From Vicia villosa (lineage: Eukaryota; Streptophyta; Magnoliopsida; Fabales; Fabaceae): 64,000 bases of DNA. The stretch covers positions 310,001 to 374,000 of the forward strand of contig NW_026705313.1 of the NCBI RefSeq assembly GCF_029867415.1, given 5' to 3'. Position numbers and translations under genes: made by a program. How positions within the stretch are numbered: the first letter of the stretch is position 1; every line of letters starts with the position of its first letter. Below the pieces are notes generated by a model. That model saw nothing but the letters and a program-made list of their open reading frames with translations. It was not told the origin of the DNA and did not search any database. Below are positions 24,050 through 35,901 of this stretch, one piece after another.

Positions 24050-25135
24050 TGCATTATGGACAGTACTCCATTTTCAGATGTTTCAGAATGAACAAAAATC
24101 TATCTTCAGCTGAGGGTTTTGTAAAAACATCAGCCCATTGATAGTTTGTATCTAGAAATTTTAAAATAAAGTTCCCTTTCTGAACATGATCTCTTATAAC
24201 GTGATGCTTTGTTCCTATGTGTTTAGCTCTTGAATGTAAAATAGGATTCTTACTTAAGCAAATAGCAGCAGTATTATCACAAAAGATAGGAATATTACTT
24301 ACATATATTTCATAATCTTCCGGTTGATTTTTCATCTAGAGCATTTGGGTGCTGCATAATGATGTTGAAATGTGTTCTGATTCAGTAGTAGATAATGCAA
24401 TTGTTGATCGTCTTTTTCTTGACCATGAGATAAGTTTTCACCCATAAATTGACAATTTCTATAGGTGCTTTTTTTGTTCAATTCTATCTCCTGCATAGTT
24501 TGCATCATGGAAATCGAATAGCTTGTATTCTGATGTTTTCTTATACATCAAGCCAAGGTTAGTTGTTCCTTTCAGATACTTTAGGATTCTCTTAACAATT
24601 GTTAAGTGAGTTTCCCTAGGATCTGGTTGAAAACGAGCACATAAACAGTCAGATATAGAAGAGAGTCTATCATACCACGATAGAGCTTCTCGCAAACCTT
24701 TGTGCTTACTTCTTGCTTTTCAAGAATACAAGTAGGATGCATGGGAGTCTTTGAAGGTTTACATTCTAACATGTCAAATTTCTTCAGGAGCTCTTTTGTA
24801 TAATTACTTTGATGAATATAGGTAACATCTGGAGTTTGATTGATTTGTATACCCAGAAATTACTTTAACTCGTGCATCAGACTCATTTCGAATTCGGCCT
24901 GCATAAGCTTAGAGAATTATTGACAAATAGATGAGTTAGCATAACCAAAAATAATATCATCAACATATATTTGACATATCATAAGATCATTTCCAAAATT
25001 CTTACAGAATAAAGTAGTGTCTACTTATCCGCTCGAGAAACCATTCTCCAAAAGAAAGGCACTTAGTCTATCATACCAAGCTCTAAGAGCTTGTTTAAGA
25101 CCATACAATGACTTCTTAAGTTTGAAAATGTGTTG
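24050..25135 (-). pseudogene. Ty1/copia RT-RNase H remnant
   Basis: Minus-strand translation gives FKLKKSLYGLKQALRAWYDR (25120-25060), then YVDDIIFG with the catalytic YVDD at 24956-24967, then FLGIQINQTPDVTYIHQS, YDRLSSISDCLCARFQPDPR and IVKRILKYLKGTTNLGLMY (24620-24540). The RNase H end follows with CDNTAAICLSKNPILHSRAK, HHVIRDHVQKGNFILKFLDT and QWADVFTKP at 24280-24090. Several frameshifts and stops separate the blocks. The catalytic aspartates survive but the gene is dead. The 5' part is cut off near 25135 by unrelated sequence. Confidence 0.85.
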
Positions 25136-25664
25136 AGAAAACTTAATAATTAAGACCAAAAAGAAAGAAAAAATAAAAAAGGCGCTTATGTGGAATTGTG
25201 GAGATAAAAATATAGAAAATGAAAAAAAAATGGCTACCACGTCAGAACCGTTTTTCATGTCAGTGTTTTTGTAACAGAAACGTCAGAGACCAACGCCAAT
25301 AAGAAAGTGAGATATAGGGACTTATATAAAAAAAGATACAGGGACCAAATTCAAAAACTCGCTAACTTACAGGGACCACAAGACTATTTAAACCCTTTAT
25401 CAATCTTTCATTTTTTTAGAAAACTTCTTTTTACTCTTTATGAAAAAACAATTTTCAAATCGATCAGCCGAAGCAAATCAAACCTATTAGTTTGATTCTG
25501 TCATATTTACTTAAAACCGAAGCAAAATAATTGATAAAGATTTTACCTATTTAGACATTTTTTAACTTAAAATCCAATTCAAACCAAATTGTTACACCCA
25601 TAAAAAATTAGAGAAACTGAACTCAATTAACAATTAATCTTTTCCATTATTTATGGAATTAAAA

Positions 25665-26340
25665 AAAATTAGTTACCTTAATAATTTTTTTAATGAAATA
25701 GATTTTATAAGAATGATTTGGTGTAAAAAATATTTTTTTAAATGATTTAAATTTATATGTTTTAATATTCTAAAATATTGATGTTAAATATTATTAAAAT
25801 GTAATATAAACATAACAAAAGATAGTTTTACATAGTTTCATCTCTCTCAAACATTGATTTGAGCGTTAGGGTTGACCTTGAAAGTACCCGATGTCTAGTA
25901 CCAAATATTGACTCTGTCTATCAAATTTGACTTCCGATTCTCATGAAGTTTCATCAAATTTATCTAATCACCTAGTTACATCATTTTCACTATCGCGTTA
26001 ACCCTTTTGGTCAACCATATGATTAGTGTAATTGTTTTCTGATACCTTCTACAATGTTCGGCTATAAGGCAACTCGATTAACAAATCACTACATTGCCAT
26101 TTTTGTTCCTAATGTTCGATCAATGATTTAGATCCTTCAAGGAAACGCGACAATAGTTCTCTCTTACGTGACTAAAGAGTATCACCAACACCAAGAATCA
26201 TAGGCATCAATCACACTCCCTCCGCTTAACGCGACACTAAATCAAATCACAACTTCTAGCGGTGGATCAAGACTCTCTTTCAATTCCTTTTCCCAACATC
26301 AATTTTCGTTCCCTCCACCGCAACATTGGCCTCCTCCTGC
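25665..26340 (+). repeat. dispersed repeat R1, copy 2
   Basis: Diverged copy of 20385-21642 lacking the segment with CACGTCGGATC. It shares the GATTTGGTGTAAA block and the TTGATTTGAGCGTTAGGG to CCTCCTCCTGCTC block. Confidence 0.6.
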
Positions 26341-26934
26341 TCAGTGCCACTTTCAATCCTCAAGACATGACTTGTCACATGACATCCAATAAATACAATC
26401 CTCACTATGAATTCCTAGCGCAAACAAACTCATGTTGAATATCATCAATTACATGGAAAACCTTATAGTCAAAGATGTGGAGAGAAACATATCATTAGGA
26501 AAAACAAAATTTTAAGGTAATGAGACAACAAACAACAAGATGGCACCCTTATGTATTTGATAAGCGATCTTTGCCATCATCTCTGACCAAAAGAGCAAAA
26601 TCCATGTCCAACGGTCTAGATGAAGTTTCAGTTCTACAATGATACTCAAGTTTACTCAAGTTAGCCTAGGAATATGGACGAACGTGGTAACCTTCCCCGA
26701 GTAAATGATTTGACCAAACGATAGACATTAAATGTGCATGTTTCCAATTCCACCTACTCTCACTCAATGCCACAACATAACTCATTCTCTTATAGGAATT
26801 ATCTTCTCAACAAAATTACTTACTCAACGAAACATCCACTTAGAATGGTCTCTAAAGTACTACTTCAATTTTCCTCACTCGATAAATCAAAAAGAGGACT
26901 TGGGGGAAAACTATTTTAGGTCGGTAATACACCC
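26341..26934 (+). other. possible degraded retroelement internal region
   Basis: Lies between two R1 segments in the position where internal sequence would follow an LTR. No gag domain is recognisable and the open frames near 26732-26953 have no family signature. Confidence 0.3.
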
Positions 26935-27330
26935 AATAAGACCAAACCAATAGAATGTCCCAATCTAACTGAAGTTCTCACTAGCTGACGAACATGCGGA
27001 CCTCTATTATAGAGTTTGGCAAAATAGTGCGCCTCTCGTACTCATCTTCATAGTTGATTCACATCACAGTCTTCTGCATCCTACGTCGGATCAACTAGGA
27101 ACGGTTCTATCCCTCAGCCATATATAAGCATGATTACGAGTCACACCCAAATATTCTTCTCATTCACACTTGCATAGTTTTATCTTTCCAAAATACTGAA
27201 TTGAGCGTTGAAGTGATATTATTACAAAAACTCCCCCTTTAATCACCAGACACCTAAACACCATATTGAAAGCTTTTACATGATGTTCATCTTCTACAGC
27301 TCATTACATCCCTAATTCAATAAAATATTA
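26935..27330 (+). repeat. dispersed repeat R1, copy 3 (partial)
   Basis: Matches 20830-21190 of copy 1, with the shared blocks TCACTAGCTGACGAACATG, CTACGTCGGATCAAC and TTCTCATTCACACTTGCATA. Confidence 0.6.
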
Positions 27331-29436
<2,106 letters not shown>

Positions 29437-29664
29437 GGTTGACCTATTGGTTGAGGTTTGGGTTTTAAGAGGGTGTTTCTTTTAAGATATCAGGTTCGAA
29501 TTCCACTAAATGCAAATAATTTATGTGTTGGGACAGTTCATATAGAGCTTCGCTCTGGCTTTAACAGACCAGTCCATACGACGCTTCGCTCTGATTTTAA
29601 ACGGGGTCCCTGCAAGTGGATGGTGGGATTGATCTCTTTGAATTAGTCAGTGATGTAAAAAAAA
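29437..29664 (+). mobile_element. SINE (tRNA-derived)
   Basis: An RNA polymerase III A-box-like sequence TTGACCTATTGG lies at 29439-29450 and a clear B box GGTTCGAATTCC at 29493-29504, 43 bp apart. The body contains the AAATAATTTATGTGTTGGG and CCAGTCCATACGA-type blocks common in legume SINEs and ends in an A8 tail at 29657-29664. Length is about 228 bp. I could not find a convincing target-site duplication. SINEs are non-coding and move with LINE machinery. Confidence 0.7.
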
Positions 29665-29971
29665 TGTTCATAATGGACCAGTCCATAACTCTTTTTTATA
29701 AAAAAAAAAAATCTTTTACACACAACAACAACTAACACTTCTAAATTGAATACATGATTTCCTTGTCTCATTCAAGTTTGAGAACATATGATGATGTTCT
29801 AAAGTTTGTTAATAAAATAAATGTTGTTTTCGATTTTTTTTTATGGAAGAAATGGTGTTTTTGAGCTTGGGTTATTGGAGAAACATAGTCTCGTAAGTTG
29901 AAGATGAAGTTTGGAGGTAGAGATGATGTTCTTCTAACTCTGTCTAGAGACAAAAGAATGAACAAAGAGTG

Positions 29972-30097
<126 letters not shown>

Positions 30098-30278
30098 AAA
30101 AATGAGTGACTTTTCACCACAGTTGAAATTCCAACAGTTGTGAAAATTGACTAAAAAATAAATAAAAAACAAAATTGTAGGTGTTAGGATTCAAAACCAT
30201 GACCTTGAGTGACTTTTCACCACTTTAAGAAGTTCCAACCGTGGTAAAAAGTGGCGTAGAATCTACTTAATATAAATT

Positions 30279-30303
30279 CAAGGTTGTCATGATGACAACC
30301 TTG
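30279..30303. repeat. 25-bp perfect palindrome
   Basis: CAAGGTTGTCAT and its exact inverse are separated by a single G. Confidence 0.95.
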
Positions 30304-30559
30304 GACACAACCCTAAACCTAAATCATACGTGGCACCATATTAGAAACTTCAATCCAAGGTGGCATCATATTAAAAATCTATTAAAATTTTGAATTTTTA
30401 TCATTTTTTTTTTCACACCAAATGATTACATTTATCCAATCTAATATCCTAATTTGATTATAATAATAAAATAATAATTAATACTTCAAAATAAAAGATA
30501 TTAATTTCTACATATTATTTTAATTTAATTATATATTATAACTTAATAAAAAGAATAGA

Positions 30560-31380
30560 TTTGTTGATTACGTTTTTTAAAATAACTTTTATAATGTTAT
30601 ATATTTTATGGTTAAATTTTTTTATTTTTAAAATTCACAATATATTATTTCCACATATCATTTTAATTTAATTATATAAAATATAAATATATTAAATTAT
30701 TATAATAAAATAGTCAAAAATTAAAACTATTCAAAAATATAAATACAATTATTTCTTCAAAGTAAAGGATATTAATTTCCATATATCATTTTAATTTAAT
30801 TATAAAATATTAATATATTATAATTAATATTTTTTCCTAAATATTTTATGGTTAGATTTATGATTTGTTTGTTACATTTTTTAAAATGACTTTTATAATG
30901 TTATATATTTTATCGATAAATTTTTTATTTTTAAAATTAAAAATAGAGTCAATGTTTATATTTTATTATTAATTATTTCTTTATACCTTATATTTTTACT
31001 ACAAATTAAAAAAATGTCACAAAAAATAACTACACTTTAATAAATGGTTACATTTTGGAAAACTATATATTATAATAACAATTTTTATTCTTATTGCAAT
31101 TACTAAATATTAAATTAATAATAATGATTATTATATTTCATAATGGCTATATTATATTAAATATAATGTTATATATTTTATGGTTAATTTTTTTTATTTT
31201 TAAAATGAAAAAAAAATAAACGATTATATTTTATTAATAACTATTTCTATGGTTAAATTAATGATTTGTTTGTTATGTTTTTTAAAATGACTTTTATAAT
31301 GTTATATATTTTATGGTTAAATTTTTTTATTTTTAAAATTAAAAATAGATTCAATGATTATATTTTCTTAATACCTATTT
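30560..31380. repeat. three copies of an AT-rich repeat
   Basis: Copies near 30565, 30855 and 31255 share TGTTACRTTTTTTAAAATR, ACTTTTATAATGTTATAT and ATTTTATGGTTAAATTTTTT. They are spaced 290-400 bp apart and diverged. Confidence 0.7.
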
Positions 31381-31514
31381 CTTTATACATTGTTATTTAT
31401 TATAAATTAAAATTTTCATAAATAATAATTACACTTTAATAAATAGTTATATTATAGAAAATTATATATTATAATAATTATTATTCTGATTGCAGTTAAT
31501 TAATATTAAATTAG

Positions 31515-31790
31515 TAACAACTATGATTATATTTCATAATGATTATATTTCATAATCATTATATTATATTAAATATAATTATTAATATATTTTGGTTACT
31601 ATTATAATAATAATTATGATTATATTTCATAATGATTATATTTTATTAAATAGAATTATATAATTATTAATATATTTCGGTTACTATTATAATAATAATT
31701 ATGATTATATTTCATAATGATTATATTACATTAAATATAATTATTAATATATTTCGGTTACTATTATAATAATATAATTATAAATATTTG
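31515..31790. repeat. tandem repeat, about 77-85 bp period, three copies
   Basis: The block ATTATGATTATATTTCATAA ... AATATATTTCGGTTACTAT recurs. GGTTACTATTATAAT occurs near 31594, 31679 and 31756. Confidence 0.8.
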
Positions 31791-32134
31791 AAACTGATTT
31801 TAATAATCATTAATATCCTTTATTACACAGTTTATTATATTTCTTTTTTATATTTCTTAACTATTTTATCAATCAATATAAATAATACAAATTAATAACT
31901 GTTTATAATTATCAAAATTATGAGTTACAATTTTTAATATGAGTTATTTTCTTATTAATAATTATGATCATATATAAATACATACTTTGGATGTACAGAT
32001 TTCACGTAGTTGTAGTATACAAGGTGGTTATAGGTCTTCATCTTTGACTTGACTCCTAACACCTCTTATATGATAGTATATACTCTTTTTTTATTTTATA
32101 TTAACTGTTGTATGATACATACTTTTGATTTTGT

Positions 32135-32305
32135 ATTGTAATTTTTATTTTATCGTGTATATTTGAAATGATATTCGACATATATCATTGTATCCACTAA
32201 GGTGATCAATGTATTGTAATTTTTATTTTATCACCTATATTTGAAATGATATTTGACCTATATTTGAAATGATATTTGACATATATCACTGTATCCTCTC
32301 AGGTG
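32135..32305. repeat. imperfect direct duplication
   Basis: TATTGTAATTTTTATTTTAT ... GTATCC.CT.AGGTGAT occurs twice (about 32135-32206 and 32212-32305), the second with an internal extra copy of ATATTTGAAATGATATTTGAC. Confidence 0.85.
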
Positions 32306-32724
32306 ATTAAATCCAGCCAGTGTGGATTGGGTCTTCTCCAACCATCAAAGATTTGATTAATAAGAATTGGAAAGTCTGAATTGAGTTTGAGTCACGGTCA
32401 TAATTATTAAGAGTGTCCAACCGATTTTTTACCTTTCTTTATGATGTATTAGGGATTATCATTCTAAAGTTATTTATGTTTAGTTTCTCTCTAGGTATAG
32501 ATCTTATTTGTGTTTAATTTTTCTCTCAGCAGCCGTTATGTCCCTTTTAAGTCCACTATTTAAGATTAAGGAGAATAATGCATAAGATCAAAGCATGAAA
32601 TTAATTTATGCATTGAATAGAACCAAGTGAAGGCGAAACAGAAAAAATCTAGTAAACATTGAAAATTTGATAAATGGTAATCAGTAAAATATGAAATTAA
32701 TTTATGCATTGAATAAAACCAAAT

Positions 32725-32925
32725 TATTCATCTTTCTTAATATAAAGTCACTAATTTCCTTCTATACCTTCCACAAACCATCACTTGCCAAAATGATGAA
32801 TTCAGTGTCATCACCAATCTTCTTAATCATCACACCAGACTCTGCAGTGATGTGCTATTTCAGTTTTCCATCACCAAATGCTTTTGTTTTCTAACTCTCC
32901 ATCCACTATTGCAACATTCCCTAGC
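32725..32925 (-). pseudogene. protein phosphatase 2C gene fragment
   Basis: The minus strand encodes, across one frame change, NVAIVDGELENK, then AFGDGKLK*HITAESGV, then KIGDDTEFIILASDGLWKV. This matches the conserved PP2C motifs ...GDxxLK and the DDTEFIILASDGLWKV signature that contains a metal-binding Asp. The family dephosphorylates Ser/Thr and needs about 280 residues. Only about 60 are here, with two in-frame stops, so it is a fragment. The nearest relatives are probably plant group-F-like PP2Cs. It lies in the middle of AT-rich mobile sequence, suggesting capture or retroposition rather than a resident gene. Confidence 0.7.
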
Positions 32926-32929
32926 AAAA

Positions 32930-33990
32930 CCGGAACAAAAACTTGTAATCTATATTATTAGAAAACTCTATATAGCAAAAAGTAGATGTGATAACAATAC
33001 CAGGTAACAATTTGATAATGACCCGTAAGAATTTTGTCATAGTAAATTCATAACCCTATCACACACAATGAAATTTGTTTACCTAAACATTATATAAAAC
33101 ATAAGACATAAGACAAATAGTTCATTCTTCAAACCTGGCCAAAAGTTATTGAGATAAATATGCCATCTTTTTCAAAACCATGTGAACAACTTTCAACGTG
33201 GACATCACCTTGGACTTAGTTTCCGGCTTTGGATTCCATGGGTCACCATTATCCACGAACAATACATCCTTCAAAATCAAAATTAACATATTCACATTTA
33301 TTGCTCAAGCTTAAAAGATGTAGGAATCGTAAATTCAATTGTGACAACAACCATGAAAATTGAAAAAATCAGAAAAGATTTCAATTTTCAAATTTCAATA
33401 GTAGAAAAAAAAAGTAGATTAAAACAAAAATAGAAGAAAAAGAACCTTGAAATGATTATTTTCATGGATGAAGACCATTAATACTCTGCATCATGTAAAT
33501 CCTTTGAAATGATTAGTTGCTTACTTGTTTCTTTCTTCTGGTCTGTTTACTTTTTGTTTTCTAGATGTGCTTTAGCTTTCGTTCATGATCGATTTGTGGG
33601 TTTCACGGAGGAAAAAAGATGATGGGGGTGCTAGGGTTTGACGGAGGAACAGAGAGAGAAAGCGGGAAGACGAAGAGCTATGTCTATTTCAATTTGGATT
33701 TTCACAGCACCATGATTTAGGGTTTGCGAGAGAAGAGAATACAGAGAGAAAAGAGAAAGGGAAAAGAGAAAGGGAAAAGAGAAAGTAGTACGGTGAGGGA
33801 AAAGAGAGAGAAAAGAGAAAGTAGTATATTGTGACTCGTGAGGAAGTTTTTCAAATTGGACCAATGAAATTCAAATACTTGTGAACATAAACTCAAAAGT
33901 AAATAGTTTATTTGTTAATTACTATAATGTCCTTTTTGCAGTGCAATTTAATTTTGAGGAAAGGATACAATAGTCACTTTGGTCAATCTT
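32930..33990. other. non-coding stretch, possibly captured gene flank
   Basis: A minus-strand open piece at about 33280-33160 has protein-like composition but I do not recognise it. A purine-rich zone at 33640-33830 (GAGAAAG repeats) resembles a 5' untranslated region on the minus strand. Confidence 0.35.
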
Positions 33991-34000
33991 CTAGTATATG

Positions 34001-34020
34001 GTAGATAGTAGATAGTAGAT

Positions 34021-34052
<32 letters not shown>
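34001..34052. repeat. GATAGTA heptamer tandem repeat
   Basis: About seven copies of GATAGTA, one shortened to GATA. Confidence 0.93.
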
Positions 34053-34149
34053 TTAAGTTCATCCAATGTAATATTTGATTGATATAGTTGAGAATTTTTT
34101 AAACTTTATTTTTCAAAATAATTATAAACCCTTTCATACCAAGTTAATC

Positions 34150-34817
34150 TTCAAGCAATTGGAAATTGATGAAGCAAAATTTACTACTGTGAACATGTAG
34201 CTTGTTGATATATATCTAGTACATCCTGAAGGAAAAATTGACAATGTTTTGATTAGAGTTGATAAATGTATGTTCCCATAAGATTTTATCCACTTGATTT
34301 TGAAGATGAGATAATATCCTTATTCTTTTTGGGAGGTCTTTTCTAGCTACAACAAGAACAATGATTGATTTGTAAAAGAGTGAACTCATAATGAGCGTGA
34401 ATGATCAACAAATTACTTTATATAGCTAAATCCATGAGTTTTCCTATTGAAGTTCTAAAAAAAATCAAAGGTAGATTCATTAGTATAAGTTCACAAACAC
34501 ATGAACAAACAAATTAAGGAGAGATCAATCATGTTGATGAAATGGATAGATTACAAGAAGAACATTTTAATTTGAATTTATTGAAAAGATAACACCTCAT
34601 AAGGATAATAAACAAGTATAATTCTTTCAATACATCATATAACTAGCAAGACATTAACTTTATCCCGCGTGGGAGTATCAAATCTCAAAAGTGACTTTAT
34701 GGTAGACGTTAGTTCGCCCGTTGGTAAAGAAACAATTTGTGTTTAAAGCTGGTAACAACCTGACAAAATACAAAGCCCTAATAGTAGAAATGTCATTAGC
34801 GATGGAAATAGATGTTT
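34150..34817 (+). pseudogene. Ty3/gypsy (Athila/Tat clade) protease and RNase H remnant, 5' part
   Basis: Plus-strand translation gives VDIYLVHPEGKIDNVLIRVD followed by KCMFP.DFIHLDF and a LGG(R)-like end, the aspartic-protease region of Athila/Tat polyproteins (34205-34400), then MRVNDQQITF-like sequence. Near 34730-34817 an RNase H piece appears: FKAGNNLTKYKALIVEMSLA followed by MEIDV. Reverse transcriptase, normally between them, is absent, so a large deletion precedes the LINE insertion. The reading continues on the far side of LINE copy 1 at 40402. Confidence 0.7.
34809..34817. repeat. LINE copy 1 target-site duplication, left (TAGATGTTT)
   Basis: Identical to 40402-40410. Joining the flanks through one copy restores a continuous gypsy RNase H reading frame. 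Confidence 0.85.
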
Positions 34818-34842
34818 TTTTTTAAGAGAAAATATGATTTCA

Positions 34843-35901
34843 TTAAACAGCAGAAATCAAACCAGAGTTTGTTACAACATGATCCTCCATTGGGTAAGAT
34901 CCTAGCCAGGTTCTAGAGCCTAGTCTCTTACTAAGTACTACTAAATTATGGGCATCAACATTAGAAGATCTAGGAATAAACATAACAGAAGAGAAAGAGA
35001 AAGAATTAAGAAGAATTCTGCAATCCTCGGTAATGTGATCGATCACAGCAATGCTCCGATGACCATTAATGCAGTCTACTACACCAAGAGCATCCGACTG
35101 CAAGATGATCCTTTCAAACTTCAAATCTGCGGCTATGCCAAGACTCCATCTAATGGCCAGTATCTCTGCGACAACCGGTTCTGTACGAGCCTCCTCCTTC
35201 TTACTGGCTGCCATTATGATCTTTCTCTCACGGTCCCGGAAAACTCCTCCAAAAGCGATGGATCCGTTTGGACTCAACCCCGCATCCACTTGAATAGTAA
35301 TGACGTCCTTTGGCCAAGGCTTCGTCGTGGTAGCTGCAATTGAAATTGTCTTTTCTTCCTGATTCCACCTATTATGCTCAGCCACACCATTCACCGCGTC
35401 CTCTGCCACACGAATCGGATCTTGGAAAATCTGGTTGAAAACTGCACTATTCCGAGCAAGCCAGGTTCTATGCAACATGGTACACAACAACTGAATACTG
35501 AAAACGTCGCCGCAAGAGAGAAATCCCAACAACCAGTCTTTTATATCGCTGTTAGTGGGGACGCGGTAGCTCAACGGGGAAGAGAAGAGGAGTTGCTTTA
35601 CAAACACACATTGCATAAAAAGGTGACTTACCGATTCCTTCGCTGTTTGGCATAGAGGGCACAAAAGGTCTGAGTTGATACCTTTCCTGGACAGATTGTC
35701 TTTTGTTGGTAGAATGTTTTTTGCCATTCGCCATAAGAAATTGCGGATTCGCGAATTTACCGGAGCACTCCACATTTTCTTCCACAGCTTTGTACTAGGG
35801 GCTCTAGAGGGGCCAGGTTTCTTGCTAGCTTTGGCATTCATACTGGCATGATAAGCCGACCGAACCGAGTATTCTCCATCCTTCTCGAAATGCCATATCA
35901 C
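34843..35901 (-). CDS. LINE copy 1 ORF2 C-terminal part (zf-RVT and RNase H)
   Basis: A 352-codon open frame that was the 3' end of ORF2 before a frameshift. Residues about 40-115 form a zf-RVT zinc-binding domain (RIRNFLWRMAKNILPTKDNL, CPLC...HLFMQC). Residues about 210-335 form a plant-type RNase H (RVT_3) with IQVDAG, AEILAIRW, LQSDA and a final VDAHNL, so the acidic residues are present. In L1-type plant LINEs this domain follows the reverse transcriptase. It has lost continuity with the upstream frame near 35950 and its ATG overlaps the upstream stop by 4 bp, probably by chance, so separate translation is unlikely. Confidence 0.8.
   Translation of the reverse strand: MIWHFEKDGEYSVRSAYHASMNAKASKKPGPSRAPSTKLWKKMWSAPVNSRIRNFLWRMAKNILPTKDNLSRKGINSDLLCPLCQTAKESVSHLFMQCVFVKQLLFSSPLSYRVPTNSDIKDWLLGFLSCGDVFSIQLLCTMLHRTWLARNSAVFNQIFQDPIRVAEDAVNGVAEHNRWNQEEKTISIAATTTKPWPKDVITIQVDAGLSPNGSIAFGGVFRDRERKIIMAASKKEEARTEPVVAEILAIRWSLGIAADLKFERIILQSDALGVVDCINGHRSIAVIDHITEDCRILLNSFSFSSVMFIPRSSNVDAHNLVVLSKRLGSRTWLGSYPMEDHVVTNSGLISAV

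Larger units (their letters stand above)
30262..33994. mobile_element. candidate non-autonomous Helitron
   Basis: The proposed 5' end is TCTACTTAATATAAATT preceded by A. It is followed at once by a 25-bp palindrome and a CACGTGGCA-like block (TACGTGGCACC), an arrangement seen in plant Helitron 5' ends. The proposed 3' end is CTTCTAG followed by T at 33991-33994, giving the A/T insertion site. No clear GC hairpin precedes CTAG, which weakens the case. The interior is AT-rich with tandem repeats and a captured-looking phosphatase fragment, without any Rep/helicase. Confidence 0.3.

Noticed and set aside
29493..29504. GGTTCGAATTCC as part of a tRNA gene
   Set aside because: It is a pol III B box but no cloverleaf, anticodon stem or CCA-side acceptor can be drawn; a SINE explains it better.
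33160..33280. Minus-strand peptide with protein-like composition near the PP2C fragment
   Set aside because: I could not match it to any family, so it is not called a gene.
35898..35901. ATGA overlap as deliberate translational coupling of two LINE genes
   Set aside because: Comparison with the second LINE copy shows an out-of-frame deletion just upstream.
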